Positions 42,527 through 52,832 of a stretch of DNA of 64,000 nucleotides are shown here, one piece after another. The stretch covers positions 24,842-88,841 of the forward strand of contig NZ_FWXN01000013.1 of the NCBI RefSeq assembly GCF_900176385.1, in the 5' to 3' direction. The notes beneath the pieces are model-generated. The model was not told where the DNA came from. It worked only from the letters and a program-made list of their open reading frames with translations, and ran no database searches. Source of the stretch: Janibacter indicus (lineage in GTDB: Bacteria > Actinomycetota > Actinomycetes > Actinomycetales > Dermatophilaceae). How positions within the stretch are numbered: position 1 is the first letter of the stretch; each line of letters begins with the position of its first letter. Position numbers and translations under genes: made by a program.

Positions 42527-43119
42527 TCGCCTCGGTCACCGGCGCCGCACGGCGCGTCGGGCTCGACCGGGTGGTCGTCGACGTCCACGGCATCGGCCTG
42601 CTCGTCCACACCCCACCTGCCGTGGCCGCCTCGGCACGCGTCGGCCAGCCGGTCGAGCTCGCGACGAGCATGATCGTGCGCGAGGACTCGATGACCCTGT
42701 ACGGGTTCGCCAGCGCCGACGAGCGCGACACCTTCGAGCTGGCCCAGACGGTCACCGGGGTCGGCCCGCGGGTGGCCATGGCGCTGTTGTCCGTGCTCAG
42801 CCCCCTCGAGCTGGCGGCCGCGGTCGCGGCCGACGACATCGCGACCCTCACCAAGGTCCCCGGCATCGGCAAGAAGGGTGCCGAGCGCATCGCCCTCGAG
42901 CTGCGGGGCAAGCTGCCCGAGGTGCCCGGCGGTGCCGCTGGGGCCGCGGCTGCTGCCGCGCCCGCCGCGGCCTGGCAGGAGCAGGTGTCCGAGGCGCTCG
43001 TCGGGCTCGGCTACTCGGCCAAGCAGTCCGCCGAGGCCGTGGCCACGGTCACCGACGAGCACGGCCCGGGTGACGTCTCCGGCGCCCTGCGCGCCGCGCT
43101 GCAGGTGCTCGCCCGATGA
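42523..43119 (+). CDS. ruvA: Holliday junction branch migration protein RuvA
   Basis: Tetrameric junction-binding protein that loads the RuvB motor. The 198 residues contain an OB-fold N-terminal domain ([20 protein letters not shown]), two helix-hairpin-helix motifs ([19 protein letters not shown] and [20 protein letters not shown]), and a small C-terminal RuvB-binding domain after an Ala-rich linker. ATG 42523 overlaps ruvC, and its end overlaps ruvB. Confidence 0.95.
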   Translation: MIASVTGAARRVGLDRVVVDVHGIGLLVHTPPAVAASARVGQPVELATSMIVREDSMTLYGFASADERDTFELAQTVTGVGPRVAMALLSVLSPLELAAAVAADDIATLTKVPGIGKKGAERIALELRGKLPEVPGGAAGAAAAAAPAAAWQEQVSEALVGLGYSAKQSAEAVATVTDEHGPGDVSGALRAALQVLAR

Positions 43120-44240
43120 GTGGCTTCAGCTCCGAGATGCGCGTCGCCGACGACGAGGACCCACGCGCCGGCGACGGCTCCTACGACGCGACCGCCCGCA
43201 TCGTCGACGCGGGCGGCACCGACGACGACACCACCGTCGAGGCGGCGCTGCGGCCGCGTCGGCTCGACGAGTTCCCCGGCCAGCCCAAGGTGCGCGACCA
43301 ACTCGGTCTCGTGCTCGAGGCCGCCCGTCGGCGCGGCGCCCCGCCCGACCACGTGCTGCTGTCCGGGCCGCCCGGTCTGGGCAAGACGACGCTGGCGATG
43401 ATCGTCGCCGCCGAGCTCGAGCAGCCGATCCGGGTCACCTCGGGCCCCGCGATCCAGCACGCCGGCGACCTGGCCTCGGTGCTCTCCTCGCTCGCCGAGG
43501 GCGAGGTGCTCTTCCTCGACGAGATCCACCGCATGTCCCGGCCTGCCGAGGAGATGCTCTACCTGGCGATGGAGGACTTCCGGGTCGACGTCGTCGTCGG
43601 CAAGGGCCCGGGCGCGACCGCCATCCCGCTCGAGCTGCCTCCCTTCACCGTCGTCGGTGCGACGACGCGCGCCGGCCTGCTGCCGGCGCCCCTGCGCGAC
43701 CGCTTCGGCTTCACCGGCCACCTCGACTTCTACGAGGTCGCCGACCTCGAGCGGATCCTCGCGCGCAGCGCCCGACTGCTCGGGGTCACGGCCGACGACG
43801 ACGCCCTGGCCGAGATCGCGCTGCGCTCCCGCGGCACACCCCGCATCGCCAACCGCCTGCTGCGACGGGTCCGTGACTGGGCCCAGGTCCACGGCACCGG
43901 GCAGGTCGACGTCAACGCCGCGCAGGCCGCGCTGGCGCTCTTCGACGTCGACGAGGCCGGGCTCGACCGGCTCGACCGGGCCGTGCTCGACGCCCTGTGC
44001 CGGCGCTTCGGCGGTGGGCCGGTCGGCCTGTCGACCCTGGCCGTCGCCGTGGGGGAGGAGACCGACACCGTCGAGACCGTCGCCGAGCCCTATCTCGTGC
44101 GTCAGGGCTACATCGTGCGCAGCCCGCGCGGCCGCATCGCCACCCCCGCGGCCTGGCAGCACCTCGGGCTCACGCCACCAGCGGGGGAGCAGGGGGGCCT
44201 CCCCTTCGTCGACGGCCCCGACACCGGTCGACTCGGCTGA
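43116..44240 (+). CDS. ruvB: Holliday junction helicase RuvB
   Basis: AAA+ motor that drives branch migration. 374 residues: Walker A in [20 protein letters not shown], Walker [19 protein letters not shown], sensor 1 [20 protein letters not shown], and a C-terminal winged helix with [20 protein letters not shown]. The N terminus carries a ~30-residue Asp-rich extension compared with E. coli. It overlaps ruvA by four bases. yajC follows after a 141-base gap. Confidence 0.96.
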   Translation: MSGFSSEMRVADDEDPRAGDGSYDATARIVDAGGTDDDTTVEAALRPRRLDEFPGQPKVRDQLGLVLEAARRRGAPPDHVLLSGPPGLGKTTLAMIVAAELEQPIRVTSGPAIQHAGDLASVLSSLAEGEVLFLDEIHRMSRPAEEMLYLAMEDFRVDVVVGKGPGATAIPLELPPFTVVGATTRAGLLPAPLRDRFGFTGHLDFYEVADLERILARSARLLGVTADDDALAEIALRSRGTPRIANRLLRRVRDWAQVHGTGQVDVNAAQAALALFDVDEAGLDRLDRAVLDALCRRFGGGPVGLSTLAVAVGEETDTVETVAEPYLVRQGYIVRSPRGRIATPAAWQHLGLTPPAGEQGGLPFVDGPDTGRLG

Positions 44241-44381
44241 GCCGACGACGGAACCCCACGCCCCGCCGTGTCCGTTGGTGAGGGCAACAGCCCTGACCTA
44301 GACTCGGCCACTGGCTCGGGAGACCCCGAGCCACTGCGACGTCAGCTGACCGACCAGTCCCGACCCAGGAAGTCCGCACCC

Positions 44382-44684
44382 ATGAACCAAGGCTCGCAGA
44401 CCGCCAGCCTGATCCTGCTGATCCTCCCGCTCGTCCTCATCGGATTCATGCTCTGGAGCGCGCGGCGACGGCAGAAGACCATGGCGGACTTCTCCGCCTC
44501 CCTGCAGGTCGGGGAAGAGGTCGTGACGACCTCGGGCATCTTCGGGCGGATCACCGAGGTCGAGGACGACCGGGTGCGCCTCGAGGCCGCCCCGGGCGTC
44601 GTGCTCACCCTCGACCGACGCGCCATCGGCGCCAAGGTTGCGCCGGACGGGGACGTCACCACCGACACCGACGGGCGGGACTGA
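44382..44684 (+). CDS. yajC: Preprotein translocase subunit YajC
   Basis: Small accessory protein of the SecDF complex. 100 residues with one membrane helix (SLILLILPLVLIGFMLWSAR) followed by the conserved RRRQKTMADFSASLQVGEEV and TTSGIFGRITEVEDDRVRLE. ATG 44382 was taken as the start. Its stop is immediately followed by secD, one base apart. Confidence 0.94.
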   Translation: MNQGSQTASLILLILPLVLIGFMLWSARRRQKTMADFSASLQVGEEVVTTSGIFGRITEVEDDRVRLEAAPGVVLTLDRRAIGAKVAPDGDVTTDTDGRD

Positions 44685-44685
44685 C

Positions 44686-46578
44686 ATGGCCGAGCGCCGA
44701 CGCACCCAGGACGTCGCCCGCAAGGACAACGCCAAGCGCACCCTGATGTGGCTCTTCGCCTTCATCATCATGCTCACCGGCGCGCTGGGCTACGGCGTGT
44801 GGAAGAAGGACGCCTCGTGGACGCCCGCGCTCGGGCTCGACCTCGAGGGCGGCTTTCAGTTCATCCTCTCGCCGCGCACCACCGACGGCGGCTCGGTCTC
44901 CCAGCAGCAGCTCGAGGAGGCCCGCGACATCATCGTCCAGCGCATCGACGCGCAGGGTACCTCCGGCGCCGAGGTGACCACGCAGGGCTCGTCCAACATC
45001 GTCGTCGCCATGCCCGGTGTGCCGACGAAGGAGCAGCAGGACGCGATCGCCGCGTCGTCGCAGATGCAGTTCCGCCCGGTGCTCGCCACCGACATCGGTG
45101 ACCCCGAGGCTGCCCAGCCGCAGCCGTCCGCCTCGAGCTCCTCCGGGTCGGGGTCCTCCGGCTCGGGGTCCTCGAGCTCGAGCAGCTCCAGCGCCCAGCC
45201 GAGCGCGAGCCGGAGCAGCTCGACGCCGGCCTCGCGCAACCAGGAGCGCACCGCCGAACCCACCCCGAGCTCGTCGGGCAGCGGGTCGGGCACGTCGTCG
45301 CCGAGCTCGTCCGCCTCGGCCCCGTCGAGCAGCTCGACGGCCGCACCGACCGGCACCGACCCCTCGGCCGACTCCTGGAAGCCCACGGGCGAGCCCACGA
45401 GCGCGACCGACCCCAACCACATCTCGACCAAGCTCTGGCGCGAGTTCCAGGACCTCAACTGCGCCAAGCCTCCGGAGGACCAGCCCGTCGGCAAGACCGA
45501 CGAGGCGATCGTCGCGTGCAAGGACGACGGCAGCCTCAAGTACGTCCTCGGTCCGGTCGTCGTCGCCGGCACCGAGATCGCCGACGCCGAGGCCGGCTAT
45601 CGGGTCGGCCCGCAGGGCCAGCAGACCAACGAGCCCGAGATCCAGTTGACGCTCACGAGCAAGGGCCGCAAGGAGTACGGCGACGTCTCGAAGCAGATGG
45701 TCAAGCTGCCGGGGCTCAACCCGGCCAGCCCGACCAACCCGCCGGGCTCCTACAACGCCCTGGCGGCCGTCCTCGACTCCAAGGTGCTCATCGACCCGGG
45801 CTTCAACGAGGCCATCCCCAACGGCCAGGCGAGCATCTCCGGCTTCTCGATCGACGAGGCCCGGTCGCTGGCCAAGTCGCTGAAGTTCGGTGCCCTGCCG
45901 CTGTCCTTCGACGTGCAGAGCCGTCAGGAGATCAGCCCGACCCTCGGCTCCGAGCAGCTGCGCTACGGCATCATCGCCGGCCTCATCGGCCTCTTCGTCG
46001 TGCTGCTCTACGCGCTCCTGCAGTACCGTGCGCTCTCGGTCGTCGTCATCGGCTCGATGCTCGTGGCCTTCGGCATCACCTATCTGGCGATCGCGCTGCT
46101 GGCGTGGGGTTACAACTATCGCCTCGACATGGCCGGCGTGACCGGTCTGATCATCGCCATCGGCGTGACAGCCGACTCCTTCATCGTCTACTTCGAGAGA
46201 GTGAGGGACGAGCTGCGCGAAGGGAGGAACCTGCGGGCCGCGGTCGAGGCCGGCTGGGCCCGGGCCAAGGGCACGATTCTCGTCGCCGACGGCGTCAACC
46301 TCATCGCCGCTGTCGTGCTCTACGTCCTCGCCAGCTCGGGTGTGCGTGGCTTCGCCTTCACCCTGGGCCTGACGACGCTCATCGACCTCGCGATCTTCTG
46401 GCTCTTCACGCACCCGCTGCTGACGATCCTCGCCCGCAACAAGTTCTTCGCCTCCGGTCACAAGTGGTCGGGCTTCGACGTCGACACGCTGCGTGAGGCC
46501 AAGGTCCGATACAAGGGCCGCGGCAACTTCGACATCGACAACCCGGTCGCCGTGCCGGCCGAAGGGAGCGCCCGATGA
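44686..46578 (+). CDS. secD: Protein-export membrane protein SecD with long Ser-rich insert
   Basis: Proton-driven export partner of SecYEG. The 630 residues begin with a membrane helix, then the periplasmic P1 region with LGLDLEGGFQFILSPR (the D1 motif). Residues ~140-242 are a low-complexity Ser/Pro/Gly/Ala stretch (for example SSSSGSGSSGSGSSSSSSSS) inserted in the P1 region. Five C-terminal helices follow, with GVTGLIIAIGVTADSFIVYF as the D4 region. Its stop overlaps secF (ATGA). The insert lengthens the protein by about 100 residues and is expected to be outside the cytoplasm. Confidence 0.94.
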   Translation: MAERRRTQDVARKDNAKRTLMWLFAFIIMLTGALGYGVWKKDASWTPALGLDLEGGFQFILSPRTTDGGSVSQQQLEEARDIIVQRIDAQGTSGAEVTTQGSSNIVVAMPGVPTKEQQDAIAASSQMQFRPVLATDIGDPEAAQPQPSASSSSGSGSSGSGSSSSSSSSAQPSASRSSSTPASRNQERTAEPTPSSSGSGSGTSSPSSSASAPSSSSTAAPTGTDPSADSWKPTGEPTSATDPNHISTKLWREFQDLNCAKPPEDQPVGKTDEAIVACKDDGSLKYVLGPVVVAGTEIADAEAGYRVGPQGQQTNEPEIQLTLTSKGRKEYGDVSKQMVKLPGLNPASPTNPPGSYNALAAVLDSKVLIDPGFNEAIPNGQASISGFSIDEARSLAKSLKFGALPLSFDVQSRQEISPTLGSEQLRYGIIAGLIGLFVVLLYALLQYRALSVVVIGSMLVAFGITYLAIALLAWGYNYRLDMAGVTGLIIAIGVTADSFIVYFERVRDELREGRNLRAAVEAGWARAKGTILVADGVNLIAAVVLYVLASSGVRGFAFTLGLTTLIDLAIFWLFTHPLLTILARNKFFASGHKWSGFDVDTLREAKVRYKGRGNFDIDNPVAVPAEGSAR

Positions 46579-47822
46579 GTCGCATGGCGCAGTGGGGCAA
46601 CGACCTCTACACCGGCGACCGGTCGATCGACTTCGTCGGCAAGTCCAAGACCTGGTACATCGCCTCGGCCGTCATCATGGCGGTCGCCGCACTCGGCTTC
46701 GTCGTCCAGGGGCTCAACCTCAGCCTCGAGTTCACCGGCGGTTCGGAGTTCCGCGTCGTCACCCAGGGGGCGCCGGCCTCCTACGAGGACGACGCGACCT
46801 CGGCCGTCCGTGAGGTCGCCGGTGGCTCCGCCTCGGCCAATGTCACCACCATCGGCGGCGACACGATCCGGGTGCAGACCGAGGAGCTCGACGGCGACGA
46901 GTCGCGCGAGGTCGCCCGCGAGCTGGCCAGCACCTTCGGCGTGGCCCAGTCCGAGGTCAGCTCCAACTTCATCGGCCCCTCGTGGGGTGCCTCGGTGAGC
47001 CAGCAGGCCCTGCGGGCGCTGGTCGTCTTCCTCGTCATCACCACGGCCCTGATGGCGCTGTACTACCGCAACTGGAAGATGGCCGTCGCCTCGATGGTCG
47101 CGCTGGCCCACGACATGCTCATCACCGTCGGGATCTACACGTGGACCGGCTTCGAGGTCTCGCCGGCCACGCTCATCGGCTTCCTCACCGTCCTGGGCTA
47201 CTCGCTCTACGACACCGTGGTCGTCTTCGACCACGTCAAGGAAAACACCCGGGCGGCCTTCCAGAACAAGCGCTCGACCTTCGCCCACGCCGCCAACCTC
47301 GCGGTCAACCAGACCCTGGTCCGCTCGATCAACACCACGGTCATCGCGGTCCTGCCGATCGTCGCCGTGCTCATCATCGGCTTCGCCAAGCTCGGCCCCG
47401 GCACGCTGCTCGACCTGTCGCTCGCGCTCTTCATCGGCATGACCGTCGGTGCCTTCTCCTCGGTCTTCATCGCCACCCCGCTGCTCGTCGACCTGCGCCG
47501 CAAGGACGCCGACGTCGTCGCGCTCGACAAGGCCGCGGGCAAGCACCACAAGGCCTCCGCCGTGCGCGAGCGCGTGCCGGCGAGGGTGAGCGCCGGCGCC
47601 GGCGCTGCGGCAGGCTCGGCGGCTGGTGGTGCGGACGACGGCTCGGCCGTCACCGAGGCGCCCTCCCGTGCCACCTCGACCACCGAGGGGACCTCCCCTT
47701 CGTCGTCGGAGGAGTCGGGCGAGGGCCAGACGGTCACCGGCCGCAAGGTGCACAAGTACGCGCAGTCCGGGCCGCGCAACCAGCCGAAGAAGACCGCGCG
47801 CAACCGCCGGGGCAAGGGGTGA
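46575..47822 (+). CDS. secF: Protein-export membrane protein SecF
   Basis: Partner of SecD. 415 residues: SIDFVGKSKTWYIASAVIMA is the N-terminal helix, LNLSLEFTGGSEFRVVTQGA the D1-like periplasmic motif, and LIGFLTVLGYSLYDTVVVFD and KLGPGTLLDLSLALFIGMTV are the later RND segments. The last ~100 residues form a charged, Gly/Ser/Thr-rich cytoplasmic tail ending NQPKKTARNRRGKG, longer than in E. coli. It overlaps secD and apt by four bases each. Confidence 0.95.
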   Translation: MSRMAQWGNDLYTGDRSIDFVGKSKTWYIASAVIMAVAALGFVVQGLNLSLEFTGGSEFRVVTQGAPASYEDDATSAVREVAGGSASANVTTIGGDTIRVQTEELDGDESREVARELASTFGVAQSEVSSNFIGPSWGASVSQQALRALVVFLVITTALMALYYRNWKMAVASMVALAHDMLITVGIYTWTGFEVSPATLIGFLTVLGYSLYDTVVVFDHVKENTRAAFQNKRSTFAHAANLAVNQTLVRSINTTVIAVLPIVAVLIIGFAKLGPGTLLDLSLALFIGMTVGAFSSVFIATPLLVDLRRKDADVVALDKAAGKHHKASAVRERVPARVSAGAGAAAGSAAGGADDGSAVTEAPSRATSTTEGTSPSSSEESGEGQTVTGRKVHKYAQSGPRNQPKKTARNRRGKG

Positions 47823-48367
47823 GCCTGCCGACGCGCGAGGTCGACGCGACGCTGCGCAACCGTATCCTCGACGCGCTGCGCGACATCCCGGACTTCCCCG
47901 AGCCGGGGGTGACCTTCAAGGACATCACGCCGCTGCTCGCGGATGCGGCGCTCTTCGCCGACGTCGTCGCCGAGCACGCTCGGCCCTGGGACGGTCGGGT
48001 CGATGCCGTCGCCGGTCTGGAGGCGAGGGGCTTCATCTTCGGCGCGGCCGTGGCCGTGCACCTGGGCGTGGGCTTCGTGCCGGTGCGCAAGGCGGGCAAG
48101 CTGCCCGGCCGCACGGTGGGTCTGGACTACGACCTCGAGTACGGCAGTGCCCGGATCGAGGTGCACGACGACGCGATCGCGCCCGGCGCCCGGGTGCTCG
48201 TCGTCGACGACGTCCTGGCGACCGGTGGCACCGCGGCTGCCGCGTGCCGGCTGCTCGAGTCCTGCGGCGCAGAGGTGCCCGGCGTCGAGGTGCTCGTCGA
48301 GATCGCCGTACTCGGTGGACACACCGCCCTGACGGGTCGTGACGTCCGGAGCCTCGTCACGGTCTAG
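47819..48367 (+). CDS. apt: Adenine phosphoribosyltransferase
   Basis: Salvages adenine to AMP using PRPP. Of 182 residues, IPDFPEPGVTFKDITPLLAD is the Apt N-terminal motif, AGLEARGFIFGAAVAVHLGV follows, and VLVVDDVLATGGTAAAACRL is the PRPP-binding loop. GTG 47819 overlaps the secF stop (GTGA). The stop is 9 bases before the rel start; apt-rel order is typical of actinobacteria and Firmicutes. Confidence 0.94.
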   Translation: MSLPTREVDATLRNRILDALRDIPDFPEPGVTFKDITPLLADAALFADVVAEHARPWDGRVDAVAGLEARGFIFGAAVAVHLGVGFVPVRKAGKLPGRTVGLDYDLEYGSARIEVHDDAIAPGARVLVVDDVLATGGTAAAACRLLESCGAEVPGVEVLVEIAVLGGHTALTGRDVRSLVTV

Positions 48368-48376
48368 GCTCACTCC

Positions 48377-50665
48377 ATGAGCGAGCGCAACACCGGCAGC
48401 AGCGGATTTTCACCGCGGTCGCTGGCGCGTGCCTCGCTGGCGCGCATCGGCAGCGGCCGCGCCGCGACGCCCGGCGTACTCGACCCCCTGCTGCAGATCG
48501 TGCGGCAGAACCATCCCAAGGCCGACGTCTCGATCATCGAGCGCGCCTACGCCGTCGCCGAGCGGGCGCACCGCGGGCAGGTCCGCAAGAGCGGCGACCC
48601 CTACATCACTCACCCGCTCGCCGTGACGACGATCCTCGCCGAGCTCGGCATGACGCCGGTGACGCTCGCGGCGGCACTGCTGCACGACACCGTCGAGGAC
48701 ACCGACTACAGCCTCGAGGACCTCGAGGAGGAGTTCGGGGCGGAGGTGGCCAAGCTGGTCGACGGGGTGACCAAGCTCGACAAGGTCACCTACGGCGACA
48801 ACGCCCAGGCCGAAACGGTGCGCAAGATGATCGTCGCGATGGCGCGCGACATCCGGGTGCTCGTCATCAAGCTCGCCGACCGGCTGCACAATGCGCGCAC
48901 CTGGCGCTACGTCTCACCTGCCTCGGCCCAGCGCAAGGCGCAGGAGACGCTCGAGATCTACGCGCCCCTGGCGCACCGGCTCGGCATGAACACCATCAAG
49001 TGGGAGCTCGAGGACCTCTCCTTCGCCACGCTCTACCCCAAGGTCTACGAGGAGATCGTCAGTCTCGTCGCCGAGCGGGCGCCGGCACGGGAGGAGTACC
49101 TCACGACGGTGCGCTCCCAGGTCGTCACCGACCTGCGCGAGGCGCGGATCAAGGCCGTGGTGACGGGCCGTCCCAAGCACTACTACTCCGTCTACCAGAA
49201 GATGATCGTCGGCGGCCGAGAGTTCGGGGAGATCTACGACCTCGTCGCCGTGCGCGTCCTCGTCGACACGGTGCGCGACTGCTATGCGGCGCTCGGCGCC
49301 CTGCACGCCCGGTGGAACCCCCTGCCCGGACGCTTCAAGGACTACATCTCGCTGCCGAAGTTCAACATGTACCAGTCGCTGCACACGACGGTCATCGGGC
49401 CGCAGGGCAAGCCGGTCGAGATCCAGATCCGCACACACCAGATGCACCGGCGGGCCGAGTACGGCGTCGCCGCGCACTGGAAGTACAAGGACCAGGGCAG
49501 CCCCGACGGCGGTCGCGTCGACGACGGCCAGGTGGGGGAGATGGCGTGGTTGCGCCAGCTGCTCGACTGGCAGAAGGAGACCTCCGACCCCAGCGAGTTC
49601 CTCGACTCGCTGCGCTACGAGATCAACACCCAGGAGGTCTACGCCTTCACCCCCAAGGGACAGGTCATCGCCCTGCCGGCCGGGTCGACGGCGGTGGACT
49701 TCGCCTATGCGGTGCACACCGAGGTCGGTCACCGGTGCATCGGTGCCCGGGTCAACGGCCGGCTCGTCCCGCTCGACTCGCCCCTCGACAACGGTGACGC
49801 CGTCGAGATCCTCACCTCCAAGGCCGAGGGTGCGGGGCCGTCTCGCGACTGGCTCAACTTCGTGCGCTCGGCACGGGCCCGCAACAAGATCAAGCACTGG
49901 TTCACCAAAGAACGCCGTGAGGAGATGGTCGACGCCGGCAAGGAGGCCATCGCCAAGGTCGTGCGCAAGCAGAACCTCCCGCTGCACCGCATCCTCACCG
50001 TCGAGAGCCTCACCGCCGTCGCGAGCGAGCTGCGTCGTCAGGACGTCGACGGGTTGTACGCCGCGGTCGGCGAGGGGCACGTCTCGGCGCAGCACGTCGT
50101 CTCCCGGCTCATCGCCACGGCCGGGGGAGAGGACGGGGCGACCGAGGACCTCGCCGAGGCGACGATGCCCGGCCCGATCGGTCGACCACGCAGCACCAAC
50201 GACCCGGGTGTGGTCGTCAAGGGCGTCGACGACCTGTGGGTCAAGCTCGCCAAGTGCTGCACGCCCGTGCCGGGCGACGAGATCATGGGCTTCATCACCC
50301 GGGGCAACGGCGTCTCGGTCCACCGGGTCGACTGCCCCAATGCCTCGTCGCTGAAGAAGGAGGCCGAGCGGCTCATCGAGGTCGAGTGGGCCCCCAGCAG
50401 CACGAGCCTCTTCCTCGTGCAGGTGCAGGTCGAGGCCCTCGACCGGGCGGGGCTGCTCTCCGATGTCACTCGGGTGTTGTCCGAGAGCGGCGTCAACATC
50501 CTCTCGGCTGCCGTGCACACCTCCCGCGACCGGGTGGCCGTCCTACGGTTCACCTTCGAGATGGGCGATGTCGCCCACCTGAGCCACGTAGTGGACCAGG
50601 TCAAGCGGATCGAGTCGGTCTTCGACTGCTTCCGCATCACGGGTGGGTCGAGCAAGAAGGGGTGA
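48377..50665 (+). CDS. relA: Bifunctional (p)ppGpp synthetase/hydrolase (Rel)
   Basis: Makes and degrades the stringent-response alarmones. The 762 residues contain an HD hydrolase domain ([20 protein letters not shown], then LLHDTVEDT with the HD motif), a synthetase domain ([20 protein letters not shown], then [20 protein letters not shown]), a TGS domain near [16 protein letters not shown], and a C-terminal ACT domain ([20 protein letters not shown]). The HD residues argue that it is bifunctional, unlike E. coli RelA. Confidence 0.95.
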   Translation: MSERNTGSSGFSPRSLARASLARIGSGRAATPGVLDPLLQIVRQNHPKADVSIIERAYAVAERAHRGQVRKSGDPYITHPLAVTTILAELGMTPVTLAAALLHDTVEDTDYSLEDLEEEFGAEVAKLVDGVTKLDKVTYGDNAQAETVRKMIVAMARDIRVLVIKLADRLHNARTWRYVSPASAQRKAQETLEIYAPLAHRLGMNTIKWELEDLSFATLYPKVYEEIVSLVAERAPAREEYLTTVRSQVVTDLREARIKAVVTGRPKHYYSVYQKMIVGGREFGEIYDLVAVRVLVDTVRDCYAALGALHARWNPLPGRFKDYISLPKFNMYQSLHTTVIGPQGKPVEIQIRTHQMHRRAEYGVAAHWKYKDQGSPDGGRVDDGQVGEMAWLRQLLDWQKETSDPSEFLDSLRYEINTQEVYAFTPKGQVIALPAGSTAVDFAYAVHTEVGHRCIGARVNGRLVPLDSPLDNGDAVEILTSKAEGAGPSRDWLNFVRSARARNKIKHWFTKERREEMVDAGKEAIAKVVRKQNLPLHRILTVESLTAVASELRRQDVDGLYAAVGEGHVSAQHVVSRLIATAGGEDGATEDLAEATMPGPIGRPRSTNDPGVVVKGVDDLWVKLAKCCTPVPGDEIMGFITRGNGVSVHRVDCPNASSLKKEAERLIEVEWAPSSTSLFLVQVQVEALDRAGLLSDVTRVLSESGVNILSAAVHTSRDRVAVLRFTFEMGDVAHLSHVVDQVKRIESVFDCFRITGGSSKKG

Positions 50666-50700
50666 GCCTGCGCCACCCCTCCTCGCCGCCCGAGTGAAAG

Positions 50701-52074
50701 TCAGCCGCCGAACTCGTCGAGGCCCTTGCGAGCCTGGTCGAGCCAGGCCTGCTGGGCGTCGAGCTGCTCGCGCAGCTTCGCCGCGCGGGAGGCGTCGCCG
50801 CGGCCTTCGGCCTCCTCCACCTCTGCTCGCAGCTCGGCGACCTTGGACTCGAGCTGGGTGACCATCGACGAGGCGCGGGCGGACAGCTCGGGGTTGGAAG
50901 AGGCCCACTTCTTGTCCTCGGCCTCGCGCACCGTCTGCTCGACGCGGCGCATCCCCTTTTCCATGCGGTCGATGTCGGCACGCGGCACCTTGCCGGCGGC
51001 CTCCCAGCGCTCCTGGATGCCGCGCAGCGCGGCCTTGGTCTTGTCGAGGTCCTTGACCGGGAGCAGCGCCTCGGCCTCGGCGAGCAGCGACTCCTTGACC
51101 TCGAGGTTGCCCCGGTGCGCCTCGTCCTCCTTGGCCGCCTCGGCGTCCTTGGCGTTGAAGAAGGTGTCCTGGGCGGTGCGGAAGCGCTCCCACAGCCGGT
51201 CGTCGTCGGCGCGGCCGGCCCGGCCGGCGCGGCGCCACTCGTCCATGAGGCGCTTGTAGGCGCCAGCGGTGGCATTCCAGTCGGTCGAGGTCGACAGGCG
51301 CTCGGCCTGCTCGACGAGGTCCTGCTTGATCGCCTTGGACTCGCCGCGCGACTGCTCGAGGTGGGCGAAGTGGGAACGCCGGGCCTTGTCGAAGCCGTTG
51401 CGCGCCTTGGAGAAGCGCTGCCACAGCGCGCTCTCGACGTCCTTGTCCAGCCGGACCTTGCCCCGCTGGTGGGCCTTCCACTCGTCGAGCAGGGCCCGCA
51501 TGCGCGCGGTGGACTGCTTCCACTGGACCTTGTCGACGGGCTGGGCCGCGATCTGCTCGGCCTCGGCCACGATCTTCTCCCGCTCGGCGGCTGCGACCTT
51601 CTTGGCCTCGGCGCGCTCGGCGGTCTCGGTCTGCCGCTTGGCGGTCAGGCCTTCCTCGAGCTCGCCGATGACCGTGGCGAGTGCCGGCAGGTCACCGACG
51701 ACATTGGGCTGCTCGGCGTGCTCGCGCAGCGACTTCAGCCCGTCGGCGATCTCCTTGGCGGAGACGTCGTGGGAGTCCAGACGCTGGCGCAGGAGGGTGG
51801 CGGAGGCGAAGAGCTCGTCGTACTTGCGGGCGAAGTACTGCAGGGCCTCGTCGGGGGTGGCGCCGGGGTAGGAGCCGACCTCGCGTTCGCCGTCGCCCTC
51901 GCGCACGAAGACCCGGCCCTCCTCGTCCGCGCGGCCGAAGGCGGCCGAGGCGGAGTGGTCGGTGGTGACCGCCGGCACCTCGGGGGCCGGGGTCACGGAG
52001 GGGTGGGGAGCCATGCGGGCCAGGGCCGCAGGGGAGGGCGCAGCGGGGCGCGGGGCGTTGGTGTCGTCACTCAC
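50701..52074 (-). CDS. DUF349 domain protein
   Basis: 457-residue, mostly helical protein with repeated DUF349 units; one unit contains WKAHQRGKVRLDKDVESALW, then QRFSKARNGFDKARRSHFAH, and a second WRRAGRAGRADDDRLWERFR, then TAQDTFFNAKDAEA. A Pro/Ala-rich N-terminal tail precedes them. The family role is unknown. GTG at 52072-52074 (MSDDTNAPRPAAPSP) was preferred over an ATG 18 bases upstream because of its codon pattern. It is convergent with rel and divergent from the metallo-beta-lactamase gene. Confidence 0.83.
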   Translation of the reverse strand: MSDDTNAPRPAAPSPAALARMAPHPSVTPAPEVPAVTTDHSASAAFGRADEEGRVFVREGDGEREVGSYPGATPDEALQYFARKYDELFASATLLRQRLDSHDVSAKEIADGLKSLREHAEQPNVVGDLPALATVIGELEEGLTAKRQTETAERAEAKKVAAAEREKIVAEAEQIAAQPVDKVQWKQSTARMRALLDEWKAHQRGKVRLDKDVESALWQRFSKARNGFDKARRSHFAHLEQSRGESKAIKQDLVEQAERLSTSTDWNATAGAYKRLMDEWRRAGRAGRADDDRLWERFRTAQDTFFNAKDAEAAKEDEAHRGNLEVKESLLAEAEALLPVKDLDKTKAALRGIQERWEAAGKVPRADIDRMEKGMRRVEQTVREAEDKKWASSNPELSARASSMVTQLESKVAELRAEVEEAEGRGDASRAAKLREQLDAQQAWLDQARKGLDEFGG

Positions 52075-52130
52075 AGGCTCGAGGTTACCCATTCCCGTAG
52101 CGCGTGCGGGGGCGCACGTAGGGTTGGGAC

Positions 52131-52832
52131 GTGCTCACCGTCTCCTTCCCGGCCCAGGCCTTCGGGACCAACTGCTACGTCCTCGCCGACGCCCCGGGCG
52201 AGGAGTGCGTCATCGTCGACCCGGGGATCGGCATCGAGGAGACCTTGCGGGAGGTGCTCACCACCCACCGGCTCAAGCCGGCGGCGGTGCTCCTCACCCA
52301 CGGTCACGTCGACCACGTCTTCTCGGTGACCCCCGTCTGCGGCGGCGAGCTGGCTGCCTACATCCACACCGACGACCGCTACCGTCTCGCCGACCCGCTG
52401 TCGAGCTCGTCGCTCGGCCCGGCCCTGAGCGGCATGCTCGAGCAGCAGTTCGGCAAGCAGGTCACCTGGCGTGAGCCCGAGACGGTCGTCGAGATCACCG
52501 ACAGCGAGCGGCTGACCGTGGCCGGTCTGGAGCTCGAGGTCGCGCACGCACCCGGGCACACCGAGGGGTCCGTGGTCTTCGGGATGAGCCGGGTACCCGA
52601 TGGCATCCCCGACGAGGCGCAGGTCGACCGCACCCTGATCACCGGGGACGTGCTCTTCGCCGGCTCGATCGGGCGCACCGACCTCCCGGGCGGGTCGGAC
52701 GCAGCGATGCAGGAATCCCTTCGTCGTGTCGTCCATCCGCGACCGGACTCCAGCCTCGTCCTGCCCGGACACGGACCGGCGACGACGCTCGGCCGCGAAA
52801 AGGCGACCAACCCGTACCTGCAAGGACTGTGA
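52131..52832 (+). CDS. MBL-fold hydrolase, glyoxalase II-like
   Basis: 233 residues with the metallo-beta-lactamase HxHxDH motif in LLTHGHVDHVFSV, further metal ligands in VAHAPGHTEGSVVFG and LITGDVLFAGSIGRTD, and LVLPGHGPATTLGREKATNP at the end. This pattern is closest to hydroxyacylglutathione hydrolase-like thioesterases. The substrate is unknown. The start is GTG 52131. The stop overlaps hisS as TGATG, a pairing seen in many actinobacteria. Confidence 0.88.
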   Translation: MLTVSFPAQAFGTNCYVLADAPGEECVIVDPGIGIEETLREVLTTHRLKPAAVLLTHGHVDHVFSVTPVCGGELAAYIHTDDRYRLADPLSSSSLGPALSGMLEQQFGKQVTWREPETVVEITDSERLTVAGLELEVAHAPGHTEGSVVFGMSRVPDGIPDEAQVDRTLITGDVLFAGSIGRTDLPGGSDAAMQESLRRVVHPRPDSSLVLPGHGPATTLGREKATNPYLQGL

